DNA of 64,000 nt. It comes from Pectobacterium carotovorum (GTDB lineage Bacteria > Pseudomonadota > Gammaproteobacteria > Enterobacterales > Enterobacteriaceae). How positions within the stretch are numbered: the stretch's first letter is position 1; the number at the start of each line of letters is the position of its first letter. A program made the translations under genes and the position numbers. Below the pieces are notes generated by a model. It was not told where the DNA came from and ran no database searches. It saw only the letters and a program-made list of their open reading frames with translations. Location: NCBI RefSeq assembly GCF_033898505.1, contig NZ_JAXAFK010000001.1:1240001-1304000 (forward strand), given 5' to 3'. Shown piece by piece: positions 50,855 to 62,426 of the stretch.

Positions 50855-50974
50855 TTAACGTTTTCTTGAACGACCATTTACACCAATTTTATGTGAGTCT
50901 CTGGTTTTAAAATGACGAAAAATAGCGTATGCCGCAATAGCGATAAGCGCGATGGATATAATGAGTAAAACCAT
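50855..50974 (-). CDS. possible 39-residue single-span membrane protein
   Basis: ATG at 50972-50974 (minus strand) to TAA at 50855. The product starts MVLLIISIALIAIAAYAIF (one membrane helix of about 18 residues) followed by RHFKTRDSHKIG and a basic end RSRKR, so the tail should face the cytosol by the positive-inside rule. A weak GCAGAGAT lies 6 bases upstream. It sits in the 658-base gap between argS and yecM, outside any larger gene. I do not recognise it; it may be a real small membrane protein or chance. Confidence 0.5.
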   Translation of the reverse strand: MVLLIISIALIAIAAYAIFRHFKTRDSHKIGVNGRSRKR

Positions 50975-51297
50975 GATGATATCTCTGCGTTATTATTTGT
51001 TTTCTTAATTTATACGTTTTCTTTTAGGCGTTCAATGGGGCGACTCTTATTTAAGATTCCTCCCAGAATAGGTTGCGAGAAGTATCGCAGATTAACGCCG
51101 AGTAAAAAACATTTCCGTTTATTAATCAAACGGCGTGGTTATCTTTTCTTTGCATTTAATGCGTTTCACGTAACGGAGGTGTAAATAAATGTACAGAGAG
51201 AAAAGTAGAATTTAATTAGGATGTGCCTCGGGTGTGATATTCTCACCGCGCAAATGGTTATTGATAATGTGAGATGCCGCGAGGAGTTTTACCCGAT

Positions 51298-51843
51298 ATG
51301 TTACCCAATGATTTGATAACGGATTTAGCGCGTTTTGAGCACGCGTTACAGGAATTGGCCGATGTGTTACAGCTGGATTTAGGTGCATTTCATGCTGACC
51401 ATATTTCTCTGCGCTGTAACCAGAACACGACGGCTGAATCCTGGAAAGCGGTGCTGCTAAAGGCTGGCCGTTTACTGTCTGAAAACCAGATCAATGGTCG
51501 CCCAATCTGTTTGTTTATACTGGATAATGCTATCTCGGTAGGCCCTTGGAAAATGACGTGTATCGAGCTACCGTGGCCGGGGAAAAAACATTATCCGCAT
51601 GAAGGGTGGGAGCATGTGGAACTGGTGCTGTCTGGAGAGGCAGAAACGCTGCATCAGCGTGCGCTGGCCTGCTTGTCTGATGAGGCGCTGCGTATGCCGG
51701 GCATCAAGCTGAAATTCAGTTCTCCGCAAGGCGAAAAAGAACGAATGCCTAATCCGACGCTGGCGGTAACCAACGGGAAAGTGACAATAAAATTCCATCC
51801 ATTTGATATACGCGAGATTGTCGCGAGCGAAATGTCTTCATGA
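51298..51843 (+). CDS. yecM: YecM family protein (VOC-like fold)
   Basis: 181 residues, orthologue of E. coli YecM, a glyoxalase/VOC-fold metal-binding protein of unknown reaction. ADHISLRCNQNTTAESW, LLSENQINGRPICLF, WPGKKHYPHEGWEHVE and NPTLAVTNGKVTIKFHP are shared. ATG 51298 preceded by GAGGAG at 51281-51286 is preferred; ATG 51274 is in frame, adds eight residues and has no spaced ribosome site. Order argS-yecM-cutC as in E. coli. Own terminator at 51903. Confidence 0.9.
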   Translation: MLPNDLITDLARFEHALQELADVLQLDLGAFHADHISLRCNQNTTAESWKAVLLKAGRLLSENQINGRPICLFILDNAISVGPWKMTCIELPWPGKKHYPHEGWEHVELVLSGEAETLHQRALACLSDEALRMPGIKLKFSSPQGEKERMPNPTLAVTNGKVTIKFHPFDIREIVASEMSS

Positions 51844-51902
51844 TGAAAATAGTGAAGGATGCGTATGTAGAGTAATCAGGAAGATAACATTGGCTGAAAG
51901 GT

Positions 51903-51940
51903 AAAATGGCATGTCACGTTATTCATGCCATTTTCTTTTA
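51903..51940 (+). terminator. Rho-independent terminator of yecM
   Basis: Perfect 11-base arms AAAATGGCATG and CATGCCATTTT around TCACGTTATT, then CTTTTA. Confidence 0.87.
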
Positions 51941-52130
51941 CACTGGAACAGATTAATAAAATTGTGGTTTATGTCATGTTTATTTTGGCAATGTATCGCG
52001 TTCATTGTGACTCCTGTCTCCTCACGATATGAATGTGAATGCCATAGTTATTACTTTAATCGGCCTGATGATTCGCCGATTTTTCGCTAATTAAGAAAAG
52101 TAGTCTGGGAGTTTACATGGAGGAGCAGCG

Positions 52131-52889
52131 ATGACGAAACTGGAAGTATGCTGTTATAGCGTTGATTGTGCCATAACAGCAGCGCAGTCTGGGGCTGACA
52201 GGATTGAACTCTGTGCAGGACAACGGGAAGGAGGATTAACACCATCCTATGGCGCGCTACGTAGTGCTCGTGAAAAGGTCGCAATTCCTGTTCACCCGAT
52301 TGTGCGCCCGAGAGGCGGCGATTTTTGCTACAGCGCGACGGAACTGGCTGCCATCAAATACGACATTGAGCAGATTCGCGAGATGGGGTTTCCCGGTGTC
52401 GTTGTCGGTGTGCTGAATGAGGAAGGGCACATTGATTTGCCCAAAATGCGCGAAATCATGGCAGTGGCGCAGGGAATGGCGGTGACCTTTCATCGCGCGT
52501 TCGATATGTGCCTGAACCCTTACATTGCGCTGGAACAGCTCACCGAGCTTGGCGTATCGCGCATATTGACTTCCGGGCAGCAGCAGACGGCGGAGAATGG
52601 GCTGCGGTTATTGCGTGAACTAACACAGGCCAGTCGCGGTCCAATCATTATGGCGGGTTCCGGCGTGAGGTTAACTAACCTGCACAAATTCCAGCAGGCC
52701 GGTATTCGGGAACTGCACAGTTCTGCCGGTCAGTGGACACCATCCCCTATGCGCTACCGAAAAATCGGCGTGTCGATGTGTTCTGATACGGAATTAGACG
52801 AATTTAGCCAGTATTGCGTGGATGGCGATGTGGTAGCAGCAATGAAACGGGCAGTCAGCCCAGATCGTGAAATGCAGTACGTGTCATAA
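52131..52889 (+). CDS. cutC: CutC family protein
   Basis: TIM-barrel protein of 252 residues formerly tied to copper homeostasis; the copper role in E. coli is now disputed. N-terminus [29 protein letters not shown] segment [44 protein letters not shown] and [14 protein letters not shown]. The Cys-rich positions (Cys7, Cys8, Cys12) are visible. AGGAG precedes the ATG. Followed by a bidirectional terminator shared with cmoB. Confidence 0.95.
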   Translation: MTKLEVCCYSVDCAITAAQSGADRIELCAGQREGGLTPSYGALRSAREKVAIPVHPIVRPRGGDFCYSATELAAIKYDIEQIREMGFPGVVVGVLNEEGHIDLPKMREIMAVAQGMAVTFHRAFDMCLNPYIALEQLTELGVSRILTSGQQQTAENGLRLLRELTQASRGPIIMAGSGVRLTNLHKFQQAGIRELHSSAGQWTPSPMRYRKIGVSMCSDTELDEFSQYCVDGDVVAAMKRAVSPDREMQYVS

Positions 52890-53011
52890 CGTAAGGAATG
52901 TCACGGTGTAGCGATATAGATACTGCGCACACAGCATTGCAATCAACACGACATTGTCATTCTTCAATTTTGCCGCGCAGCATACCCTTCGGTTTGCATG
53001 GCAAGTACCAG

Positions 53012-53040
53012 GCCCCAACGTGTTGTTGGGGCTTTTTTTA
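53012..53040. terminator. terminator between cutC and cmoB
   Basis: GCCCCAAC and GTTGGGGC arms around GTGTT (with extension), followed by TTTTTTT on the plus strand. It mainly serves cutC. Confidence 0.9.
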
Positions 53041-53053
53041 TCTAGCGCAGCCG

Positions 53054-54825
<1,772 letters not shown>

Positions 54826-54954
54826 CTAGCAGAATACACCGTGGCCTTCACCTTTCACATTGTGTAGACGCATAGTGTGGGCGCGCTTTTTGATTCCCGG
54901 ACGCATAATGTCTGTGCGTCCGAGAGCGGCGGATATAGTTTTTGCCTCAAGCCA

Positions 54955-55350
54955 TCAATACAGCGTGAAAACCAGATCCCAAGGGAGGTAATAGAGGTTT
55001 GCTGCAATCATCAGGATGAGCGAGGCATAGGTTGCCGCCATACCTGAACGCCGCCAGCGAAATTCGCGATGCCGCAGGCCGTAGTAGTGAACTAAACGTC
55101 CGGTAATCAATAAAATGCCGCAAAAGTGGATCATGATGATAAGGGCGCCGTTCATTTCCATCAGCACCAGCAAAATCGCCGCGATCGGAATATATTCTAC
55201 CGCATTGCCATGTACCCGGATCGCCGTTTGCAATTCATAAAATCCGCCGTCGCCATAGGCCACGCGATACTGCATTCTGAGTTTCACAACATCAATTGAC
55301 AGCTTTATCAACAAGATTGCGCCAAGCACGATATAGAGCGCACTTACCAT
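54955..55350 (-). CDS. yecN: MAPEG-family membrane protein YecN
   Basis: 131 residues with four hydrophobic helices (about 1-20, 50-70, 73-93, 108-128), MAPEG family (membrane-associated eicosanoid and glutathione metabolism proteins). Seen: LRMQYRVAYGDGG, the family-typical AIRVHGNAVEYIP (E-x-x-P region) and LITGRLVHYYGLRHR. E. coli YecN orthologue by sequence and by place beside cmoA. Activity not established; glutathione-related by family. Confidence 0.9.
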   Translation of the reverse strand: MVSALYIVLGAILLIKLSIDVVKLRMQYRVAYGDGGFYELQTAIRVHGNAVEYIPIAAILLVLMEMNGALIIMIHFCGILLITGRLVHYYGLRHREFRWRRSGMAATYASLILMIAANLYYLPWDLVFTLY

Positions 55351-55503
55351 GTTTTACTCCGTAACCTAACCGAAAACGGCTTGCAGAATAATAGCTTTAC
55401 CTAACGCAACTGTCGCCTGTAAAGGTCGATTTTTTTAGCGGAAATACGTTGCGTTGCCAAATGGTTTATAACCAAACGGGCTAACACCCGCCAGGCGGGT
55501 GGA

Positions 55504-56319
55504 TCAAAAGAGCGTCGCCTGCTGTGGCCAATCCGGCTGGGGCGGTAAGGTCGGGTCGATCTCGGCGAGTAGCGGCCAAAGCTGCTGCGCCAGCGGAGGG
55601 GCATCACCAATATCCGGCGTGTGAATAAAGAAGAAGGGATTTGCCTCGCGCCACTGCGGTAGCTTGTTACGCCATGATTCGAACCAGCGAAGATTTTCTT
55701 CCTGCGTTTCACTACCGATAAAGCGGATCAGCGGCTGTGTGGCGGTGAGCACGGCGTGTACCGGCACGCGAGGTTTCTTACGCTGGGCTTCACGCATGGC
55801 TGCGCTGTCTGGCGCGGCGTGGTGAACCGGGCGGCTATCGAGAATCACACGATTAATGCCGCGCTGCTGTAGCCCCTGATTCAGCGCGCGCTCTTCATCG
55901 CCTTTGGCAAAAAACAGCGGGTGACGTACTTCCACGCCGTAGCCAAACCCCTGCGGTAAGGCATCAAGAAAACGCCACAGAACGGGGAGCTGTGCAGGGC
56001 CGAAGGCGGCAGGGAGCTGTAACCAAAGTTGCCCGATACGGTGTTCAATCGGCTCAAGACATTGATAAAAAAGGCCGACGTCGCTATCACAGTTCTGCAA
56101 GGCGGCTTTATGGCTGATCGTTGAAGGAAACTTGAAGCAAAAGCGGAAGTTGTCATGCGTCATATCATGCCAGCGCCCGACGACCTCGCGTGAAGGCAGT
56201 GCATAAAAGGTCGTATTACCTTCAACGCAGGTAAAGTAGCGGCTGTAGTCGGCAAGATCGTTTAATCCCAGCCGACTCCAGGCGGGGTGTTGCCATTGTG
56301 GTAATCCGATGTACATCAT
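55504..56319 (-). CDS. yecE: YecE family protein (DUF72)
   Basis: 271 residues, DUF72 TIM-barrel-like fold, reaction unknown. Seen: IGLPQWQHPAW near the N-terminus, YFTCVEGNTTFYALPS (family core), FCFKFPSTISH, YGVEVRHPLFF (motif VEVRHPxW-like) and FFIHTPDIGDAPPLA near the C-terminus. Orthologue of E. coli YecE. In E. coli yecD lies next, before aspS; here that place is taken by an EAL-HDOD gene. Confidence 0.93.
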   Translation of the reverse strand: MMYIGLPQWQHPAWSRLGLNDLADYSRYFTCVEGNTTFYALPSREVVGRWHDMTHDNFRFCFKFPSTISHKAALQNCDSDVGLFYQCLEPIEHRIGQLWLQLPAAFGPAQLPVLWRFLDALPQGFGYGVEVRHPLFFAKGDEERALNQGLQQRGINRVILDSRPVHHAAPDSAAMREAQRKKPRVPVHAVLTATQPLIRFIGSETQEENLRWFESWRNKLPQWREANPFFFIHTPDIGDAPPLAQQLWPLLAEIDPTLPPQPDWPQQATLF

Positions 56320-56407
56320 CGCACCATAACGTCATTGAATCTCAAGCAGGATGGCGGTGATTATCGCGTAATTGTCAGAGCTGTGCGAGCAAGCCGAGAG
56401 AAATCGT

Positions 56408-57625
56408 TTATAAAATCTCATCTGCCCACTGTGTTGCTTCCATTATCAGGGTAAAGAAGTCTTCTTCATCGAGGCCTAGTTGAGTTAAAAGCTGCTCAAG
56501 TCCTTCCCATTCTTGCTGTTCATATTTAGAAATTAACGTCAGATAAAGCGCGAGCTCGCCGGTATGATCCAATAAGCTCTGGTTAATTTTTTCCGATAGG
56601 GCGATTTGCGAGAGCAGCAGCGGCATTGGCGAATCTAATACGGCATCGAGCAGCGATAATAATCCGCAGAGAAACGCCTCGGTGGTATCGTCCTTCACAT
56701 TAAAAGACGCGTGTAATAATTCGAAGAATCTGGCGCGAATTAAACTGGTGCGATAAAGCTCGCTGGGTTTATTTTCATTACTGTTGGTAATGCTGATTAA
56801 TGAGACAAAACGTTTGAGCTCCCGTTGCCCGAGCAGCATTGCCATGGAACGGAAAGACATCGAGGTCGCGGTGATACCAAAACGGGTGTTGTATTTGATA
56901 TTGGTGATGTGGCGCATCAATTTATAATACAGCGACAGATCGGCACAGACCAGTTCCTCGATCGTGGCATAGTTGATTTCAGGCTTATTCACCTCTCTCA
57001 GTAGCCTGATCGTATTGCTGGAGTTACTGACCAATTTTTTCGACTTGATCATCTCAGGACGGCTGAAGAAATACCCCTGAAAAAGTGAGATACCCAGCTT
57101 TTTGCTTTGTAGGTATTGCTCATGCGTTTCTACTTTTTCGGCCAGATAGGTTAATTTGCGCGGCGAGGTTCTTTTGATGAAATTTTCAATATCAGCAAAC
57201 GTCGACAGCGTTAAATCGAATTTGATGATGTCAATGTAAGGTAAAAACCGATCCCACTCTGAATCCATCGAAAAATCATCAAGTGCAATTTTAAAGCCCT
57301 TTCTTTTTAGCTTTTTTACAGCAACAAAGAGATCGTTGTCGGGGGGCGAATTTTCAAGAATTTCGATAACGACCTTTTCCTGTGGCAGCACTTCTGCCTG
57401 GCCATTGATCAGCATCTGATGGGGAAAATTAATATAGTAAGGTTGTTCAACCACGGATTTTGTCAGCGGATTGGTTAAGAACTGATCGGAAATAAGCTGT
57501 GCGGTCGCAAATTCAGGACTGACGTCAGGAAATTTATTGGTGACGTCCATGCGAAAAAGGAGCTCGTAGGCAACGGTTTGGAGGTGTTGATTTAAAATAG
57601 GTTGGCGGGCAACAAATGAATACAT
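56408..57625 (-). CDS. EAL-HDOD domain signalling protein, EAL site degenerate
   Basis: 405 residues, YuxH/CdgJ type. N-terminal EAL domain (about 1-200) with clear loss of c-di-GMP phosphodiesterase residues: YELLFR in place of the EAL(V/L)R motif, DDFSMDSEWDRF instead of DDFGTG, and AEKVET instead of AEGVET; KFD and the QGYFFSRPE exit remain. C-terminal HDOD domain (about 200-400) with LVCADLSLYYKLMRHIT and the FLCGLLSLLDAVLDSPM region. So it is likely a non-catalytic c-di-GMP or protein-interaction regulator; the Vibrio relative CdgJ influences motility. GGAGAAC lies upstream of ATG. Monocistronic. Confidence 0.88.
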   Translation of the reverse strand: MYSFVARQPILNQHLQTVAYELLFRMDVTNKFPDVSPEFATAQLISDQFLTNPLTKSVVEQPYYINFPHQMLINGQAEVLPQEKVVIEILENSPPDNDLFVAVKKLKRKGFKIALDDFSMDSEWDRFLPYIDIIKFDLTLSTFADIENFIKRTSPRKLTYLAEKVETHEQYLQSKKLGISLFQGYFFSRPEMIKSKKLVSNSSNTIRLLREVNKPEINYATIEELVCADLSLYYKLMRHITNIKYNTRFGITATSMSFRSMAMLLGQRELKRFVSLISITNSNENKPSELYRTSLIRARFFELLHASFNVKDDTTEAFLCGLLSLLDAVLDSPMPLLLSQIALSEKINQSLLDHTGELALYLTLISKYEQQEWEGLEQLLTQLGLDEEDFFTLIMEATQWADEIL

Positions 57626-58099
57626 AGTTGTTCTCCATGTAAACCATACGCATTTGCCAGTAATGGGAAAGCGCTTTTATTAAAATTTTTATAAAAATCA
57701 GCAGTTACTTGGTAATTTTAGCAGGTTTTATTAAAAGGGAAGGTCGGTTTCCCTAAATCCTCACGCGATACGTATTGATGAGTTCTACCTCTTTGGGCTG
57801 ATGGTTTAGGCTTCCTCTGGTGCTCACTTTTGCAACAACTCTATGCCGATTAGTGAACATTCCGTTAACCGAAAAGGAAATTTCGTAAAAAGAGTAGGCG
57901 GCAGCGTCGCAGAGCGTTACCTTCATGCTTATCGTTCGGGCGAATATCCTTTATAATAGCCGCCTTTTTTCACCGGACAGTAATCCAGAAAAACCATGCC
58001 GTGCAGCGAAAATGCCACTGTTTTTGCGCTGTGATCTACCGTGAAAAGTAGTCCATCGTGAAAACGTGTGAGCTGGCGGATGAGTAAAAGGACATCGTG
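57626..58099. promoter_or_regulatory. divergent region between the EAL-HDOD gene and aspS, with aspS promoter
   Basis: 474 bases, no convincing ORF. A perfect TATAAT at 57952-57957 with TTATCG 17 bases upstream (57929-57934) gives a likely sigma-70 promoter about 140 bases before aspS. The AT-rich left half must hold the promoter of the EAL-HDOD gene. Confidence 0.55.
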
Positions 58100-59896
58100 A
58101 TGCGTACTAATTATTGCGGGCAGTTGAATTCGTCCCATGTGGGCCAGGAAGTGACATTGTGCGGTTGGGTTAACCGCCGCCGCGATCTGGGTGGTTTGAT
58201 TTTTATTGATATGCGTGACCGCGAAGGGCTGGTTCAGGTGTTTTTTGACCCGGATCGTCAGGACGCATTTAAACTGGCATCCGAGTTGCGTAACGAGTTC
58301 TGCATCCAACTTACCGGTGTAGTACGCGCCCGTCCAGAAAGCCAAATCAACAAAGATATGGCGACGGGTGAAGTCGAAATTTTTGCCAGCGCACTGACTA
58401 TTGTTAACCGTTCAGAAGCGCTGCCGTTGGATTCCAACCAAACCAATACCGAAGAAGCACGTCTCAAATACCGCTATCTGGATTTGCGCCGTCCTGAAAT
58501 GGCACAGCGCCTGAAAACGCGCGCACGTATCACCAGTTTTGTTCGCCGCTTTATGGACGACCACGGCTTCCTGGATATTGAAACGCCGATGTTGACGAAG
58601 GCGACGCCGGAAGGCGCGCGCGACTATCTGGTGCCAAGCCGCGTACATAAAGGCAAGTTTTATGCGCTGCCGCAGTCTCCACAGCTGTTCAAACAGCTGC
58701 TGATGATGTCCGGTTTTGATCGTTACTATCAGATCGTGAAATGCTTCCGCGACGAAGACTTGCGTGCTGACAGACAGCCAGAATTCACCCAGATCGATGT
58801 GGAAACTTCTTTCATGACCGCGCCGCAGGTGCGTGAAGTGATGGAGAAACTGGTGCGTGAACTGTGGCTGGACGTGAAAGGCGTCGATCTGGGCGATTTC
58901 CCGATCATGACGTTCGCAGAAGCGATGCGCCGTTTCGGTTCCGACAAGCCGGACCTGCGTAACCCGCTGGAACTGGTTGACGTTGCCGATCTGGTTAAAG
59001 ACATCGACTTTAAAGTGTTCTCCGGCCCGGCAAACGATGCCAAAGGCCGCGTTGCTGCGATCCGCGTTCCGGGCGGCGCACAGCTGAGCCGTAAGCAGAT
59101 TGATGAATACGGCAAGTTTATTGAAATCTACGGCGCGAAAGGTCTGGCTTACATCAAGGTCAACGAGCGTGCCAAGGGTCTGGAAGGAGTTCAAAGCCCG
59201 GTAGCGAAATTCCTGAGTGACGACATGCTGTCTGCGTTGTTGGATCGTACTGCGGCACAAGATGGCGACATCCTGTTCTTTGGCGCAGACAGCGCGAAAG
59301 TGGTGACCGATGCACTGGGCGCGCTGCGTCTCAAGCTGGGCCGCGATCTGAACCTGACGAAAGACAATAGCTGGGAACCGCTGTGGGTTGTCGATTTCCC
59401 GATGTTTGAGGAAGATGGCGAAGGCGGGCTGGCTGCGATGCACCATCCGTTTACCGCACCGCGTGACATGCTGCCTTCTGAACTGGCTGCTAACCCGGTT
59501 TCGGCGATCGCCAACGCGTATGACATGGTGATTAACGGTTATGAAGTGGGCGGCGGTTCCGTGCGTATTCATAACGGTGAAATGCAGCAAACCGTGTTCA
59601 GTATTCTGGGTATTACCGAACAAGAGCAGCGTGAGAAATTTGGCTTCCTGCTGGACGCACTGAAATATGGTACGCCGCCGCATGCAGGCCTGGCGTTTGG
59701 CCTTGACCGTCTGGTGATGCTGCTGACGGGCACCGATAACATTCGTGATGTTATCGCCTTCCCGAAAACGACGGCTGCAGCGTGCCTGATGACGGAAGCG
59801 CCAAGTTTCGCCAACCCGGCCTCCCTGGAAGAGCTTGCCATTGCGGTTGTCGTAAAAGGGAAAGCGGCTCAGGATGGAAAATCCGAGAACGAATAA
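58100..59896 (+). CDS. aspS: aspartyl-tRNA synthetase
   Basis: Class IIb synthetase of 598 residues. Start at ATG 58100 ([16 protein letters not shown]), with AAGGA at 58087-58091; GTG 58097 is in frame but the E. coli N-terminus fits 58100. N-terminal OB fold ([20 protein letters not shown]), motif 1 region [19 protein letters not shown], motif 2 [18 protein letters not shown], the GAD insertion domain (about 290-420) and motif 3 [15 protein letters not shown]. First gene of an aspS-nudB-yebC-ruvC run. Confidence 0.97.
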   Translation: MRTNYCGQLNSSHVGQEVTLCGWVNRRRDLGGLIFIDMRDREGLVQVFFDPDRQDAFKLASELRNEFCIQLTGVVRARPESQINKDMATGEVEIFASALTIVNRSEALPLDSNQTNTEEARLKYRYLDLRRPEMAQRLKTRARITSFVRRFMDDHGFLDIETPMLTKATPEGARDYLVPSRVHKGKFYALPQSPQLFKQLLMMSGFDRYYQIVKCFRDEDLRADRQPEFTQIDVETSFMTAPQVREVMEKLVRELWLDVKGVDLGDFPIMTFAEAMRRFGSDKPDLRNPLELVDVADLVKDIDFKVFSGPANDAKGRVAAIRVPGGAQLSRKQIDEYGKFIEIYGAKGLAYIKVNERAKGLEGVQSPVAKFLSDDMLSALLDRTAAQDGDILFFGADSAKVVTDALGALRLKLGRDLNLTKDNSWEPLWVVDFPMFEEDGEGGLAAMHHPFTAPRDMLPSELAANPVSAIANAYDMVINGYEVGGGSVRIHNGEMQQTVFSILGITEQEQREKFGFLLDALKYGTPPHAGLAFGLDRLVMLLTGTDNIRDVIAFPKTTAAACLMTEAPSFANPASLEELAIAVVVKGKAAQDGKSENE

Positions 59897-59897
59897 G

Positions 59898-60341
59898 ATG
59901 GTATATAAGCGACCCGTTTCGGTTCTGGTGGTGATCTATGCCCGTGACACCGGGCGGGTGCTGATGTTGCAGCGGCGTGACGATCCTGAATTCTGGCAGT
60001 CGGTAACCGGCAGCATAGAGGAAGGGGAAAGTGCGCCGTATGCCGCACAGCGTGAAGTCAAAGAAGAAGTTAACATTGATATATCCGCGGAAGCGTTATC
60101 ACTCTTTGACTGTCAGCGCTGTATTGAGTTTGAGCTATTTGCTCATTTGAGACGTCGCTATGCGCCGGGGGTTACGCACAATACCGAGCATTGGTTTTGT
60201 CTGGCGTTACCCGCTGAGCGCGAGGTGCAATTATCCGAGCATCTTGCCTACCAGTGGTTGGATGTGCCCCACGCGGCACAGTTGACCAAGTCCTGGAGCA
60301 ACCGGCAGGCGATTGAGGAATTTGTTATTTATCCGGCCTGA
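59898..60341 (+). CDS. nudB: dihydroneopterin triphosphate diphosphatase NudB
   Basis: Nudix hydrolase of 147 residues (E. coli 150) that removes pyrophosphate from dihydroneopterin triphosphate in folate synthesis. Start 59898 ([19 protein letters not shown]) lies one base after the aspS stop and fits E. coli; the in-frame ATG at 59874 would overlap aspS by 23 bases. Nudix box [23 protein letters not shown] (key residues G, E, R, E, E; about 38-60), and conserved [12 protein letters not shown]. Confidence 0.93.
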   Translation: MVYKRPVSVLVVIYARDTGRVLMLQRRDDPEFWQSVTGSIEEGESAPYAAQREVKEEVNIDISAEALSLFDCQRCIEFELFAHLRRRYAPGVTHNTEHWFCLALPAEREVQLSEHLAYQWLDVPHAAQLTKSWSNRQAIEEFVIYPA

Positions 60342-60364
60342 ACAGGCTTTTTTCGGAGATTTTT

Positions 60365-61108
60365 ATGGCAGGTCATAGTAAGTGGGCTAACACAAAGCAT
60401 CGTAAAGCAGCACAGGACGCCAAACGTGGTAAAATCTTTACCAAGATTATCCGCGAACTGGTTACCGCAGCCCGTCTGGGCGGTGGCGATCCGGGTTCTA
60501 ACCCACGTCTGCGCGCAGCGATCGATAAAGCACTGTCCAACAACATGACGCGCGATACCCTGAACCGCGCGATTGCCCGTGGCGTCGGCGGTGACGAAGA
60601 TGCCAACATGGAAACCATCATTTATGAAGGTTACGGCCCGGGCGGCACGGCTGTCATGGTGGAGTGCCTGAGTGATAACCGTAACCGTACCGTTTCCGAA
60701 GTACGCCATGCGTTTACGAAAACTGGCGGCAACCTGGGGACTGATGGTTCCGTTTCGTACCTTTTCACCAAGAAAGGCGTTATTTCTTACGCGCCAGGTC
60801 TGGATGAAGATGCGGTGATGGACGCGGCGCTGGAAGCGGGCGCGGACGATGTCGTGACGTACGACGACGGTGCGATTGACGTCTTCACGCCGTGGGAAAC
60901 GTTCGGTAACGTGAAAGATGCGCTGGATGCGGCGGGTCTGAAAGCAGAATCGGCTGAAGTATCGATGATTCCGTCCACCAAGGCGGATATGGATGCGGAA
61001 ACGGCACCGAAGCTGATGCGTCTGATCGACATGCTGGAAGATTGCGACGATGTGCAGGAGGTTTACCATAATGGTGAGATCTCCGATGAGGTGGCTGAAC
61101 TGCTGTAA
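60365..61108 (+). CDS. yebC: YebC/PmpR family transcription or translation factor
   Basis: 247 residues. [20 protein letters not shown] at the N-terminus, [34 protein letters not shown] (quoted to 20) and [11 protein letters not shown] are all family hallmarks. Known as a DNA-binding regulator in some bacteria; recent work links YebC proteins to relief of ribosome stalling at proline runs. Lies between nudB and ruvC as in E. coli. CGGAG precedes the ATG. Confidence 0.96.
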   Translation: MAGHSKWANTKHRKAAQDAKRGKIFTKIIRELVTAARLGGGDPGSNPRLRAAIDKALSNNMTRDTLNRAIARGVGGDEDANMETIIYEGYGPGGTAVMVECLSDNRNRTVSEVRHAFTKTGGNLGTDGSVSYLFTKKGVISYAPGLDEDAVMDAALEAGADDVVTYDDGAIDVFTPWETFGNVKDALDAAGLKAESAEVSMIPSTKADMDAETAPKLMRLIDMLEDCDDVQEVYHNGEISDEVAELL

Positions 61109-61188
61109 TGGCAGGTCGGTAATGCGGAGTAGAAACGGCTACCTACACGGGCGAATCGGCGGAGCGGCACGATGACAATCGTAGCACT

Positions 61189-61710
61189 ATGACAATAATA
61201 GTAGGCATCGACCCCGGTTCGCGCGTGACGGGCTATGGCATTATCCGCCAGCAAGGGCGTCATCTGACGTACCTCGGCAGCGGCTGTATCCGCACCGTGG
61301 TGGATGATATGCCCACGCGACTGAAGCTGATTTACGCTGGCGTCAGTGAAATCATTACGCAATTTCGTCCAGACTGTATGGCGATTGAGCAGGTTTTCAT
61401 GGCGAAAAACCCGGATTCAGCCTTGAAGCTGGGGCAGGCGCGCGGTGTGGCTATCGTCGCGGGGGTGAATCAGGATCTGCCTGTGTTTGAATACGCTGCG
61501 CGTTTGGTTAAACAAACCGTGGTAGGAACGGGCGCGGCGGATAAAAAGCAGGTGCAGCATATGGTTCGCTCGCTGCTGAAATTGTCGGCCAGTCCGCAGG
61601 CGGATGCCGCCGACGCGCTGGCGATTGCCATTACCCACTGTCATTTTAGCCAAAGCCTGCTGCGTACATCGGCGGCGAAAGTGAACCCGCTGGCAGGACG
61701 ACTGCGCTGA
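61189..61710 (+). CDS. ruvC: Holliday junction resolvase RuvC
   Basis: Endonuclease of 173 residues that cuts Holliday junctions in recombination repair. RNase H-like fold with the four acidic residues Asp8 (GIDPGSR), Glu67 (MAIEQVF), Asp139 and Asp142 (QADAADALA). Preceded by yebC (80 bases). Ends at a hairpin that also is a LexA box for ruvAB, so ruvC and ruvAB are separate units as in E. coli. Confidence 0.97.
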   Translation: MTIIVGIDPGSRVTGYGIIRQQGRHLTYLGSGCIRTVVDDMPTRLKLIYAGVSEIITQFRPDCMAIEQVFMAKNPDSALKLGQARGVAIVAGVNQDLPVFEYAARLVKQTVVGTGAADKKQVQHMVRSLLKLSASPQADAADALAIAITHCHFSQSLLRTSAAKVNPLAGRLR

Positions 61711-61717
61711 AACAGGA

Positions 61718-61744
61718 GGCTGGATATTCATCCAGCCTTTTTTA
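61718..61744 (+). terminator. ruvC terminator overlapping the ruvAB LexA box
   Basis: GGCTGGAT, loop ATT, CATCCAGCC (61718-61737) followed directly by TTTTTTAT. The same bases contain the SOS box at 61720-61735. Confidence 0.85.
61720..61735. promoter_or_regulatory. LexA-binding site (SOS box) of ruvAB
   Basis: CTGGATATTCATCCAG: CTG, ten bases, CAG with TA-rich centre, and near identity with the E. coli ruvA SOS box CTGGATATCTATCCAG (from memory). It lies 66 bases before the ruvA start, so damage induction of ruvAB is well supported. Confidence 0.88.
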
Positions 61745-61748
61745 TGTT

Positions 61749-61771
61749 ATATACTCGTCATACTTCAAGCC
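61749..61771 (+). repeat. ERIC-like repeat end fragment
   Basis: TATACTCGTCATACTTCAAG, the terminal sequence of the repeats at 2141-2217 and 19771-19972, without the rest. It lies in the ruvA leader just after the LexA box. Confidence 0.6.
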
Positions 61772-61801
61772 ATTCATTCCCTAAGTAAAAGGAAGCGCAA
61801 C

Positions 61802-62419
61802 GTGATAGGTCGTCTCAGAGGCATTATCCTGGAAAAACAGCCGCCGCAGGTGCTGATAGAAGCTAACGGCGTGGGTTACGAAGTCCATATGCCGATGACG
61901 TGCTTTTACGAGCTCCCTGAGCTCAATCAGGAAGCGATTATCTTTACCCATTTCGTTGTCCGCGAAGATGCGCAACTGCTGTTCGGTTTTAATGATAAGC
62001 AGGAGAGAGCGCTGTTCCGTGAGCTGATTAAAGTGAATGGCGTTGGGCCGAAGCTGGCGCTGGCGATTCTCTCAGGAATGTCCGCGACGCAGTTTGTCAG
62101 CGCGGTTGAGCGCGAAGAAATCGGTGCGTTGATTAAACTTCCGGGCGTGGGTAAGAAAACGGCGGAAAGGTTAGTCGTTGAAATGAAAGATCGCTTCAAA
62201 GGCTTGAGCGGCGATCTGTTTAATCCGGTCAGCGATATTCCGTTGGCATCACCTGCTGCCGCAGACAGCCGTGTTAGCGATCCTGAAGCGGAAGCCGCAG
62301 CAGCACTGGTTGCGTTGGGCTATAAACCACAGGAAGCTAGCCGCATGATTTCCAAGATTGCGCGTCCCGACGCTGACTGTGAAACCCTAATCAGGGATGC
62401 ACTGCGCGCGGCGCTGTGA
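61802..62419 (+). CDS. ruvA: Holliday junction branch migration protein RuvA
   Basis: 205 residues, GTG start at 61802 after AAGGAAG. Tetrameric junction-binding subunit of the RuvAB branch-migration complex. N-terminal OB fold ([18 protein letters not shown]), two helix-hairpin-helix motifs ([13 protein letters not shown] and [15 protein letters not shown]), a flexible linker (about 142-155) and C-terminal domain III that binds RuvB ([15 protein letters not shown]). Followed after 7 bases by ruvB. Confidence 0.97.
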   Translation: MIGRLRGIILEKQPPQVLIEANGVGYEVHMPMTCFYELPELNQEAIIFTHFVVREDAQLLFGFNDKQERALFRELIKVNGVGPKLALAILSGMSATQFVSAVEREEIGALIKLPGVGKKTAERLVVEMKDRFKGLSGDLFNPVSDIPLASPAAADSRVSDPEAEAAAALVALGYKPQEASRMISKIARPDADCETLIRDALRAAL

Positions 62420-62426
62420 GGTATTC

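Noticed and set aside
58412..59683. 423-codon open frame antisense to aspS
   Set aside because: Entirely within aspS, a highly conserved gene; mirror-codon artefact of GC-rich third positions.
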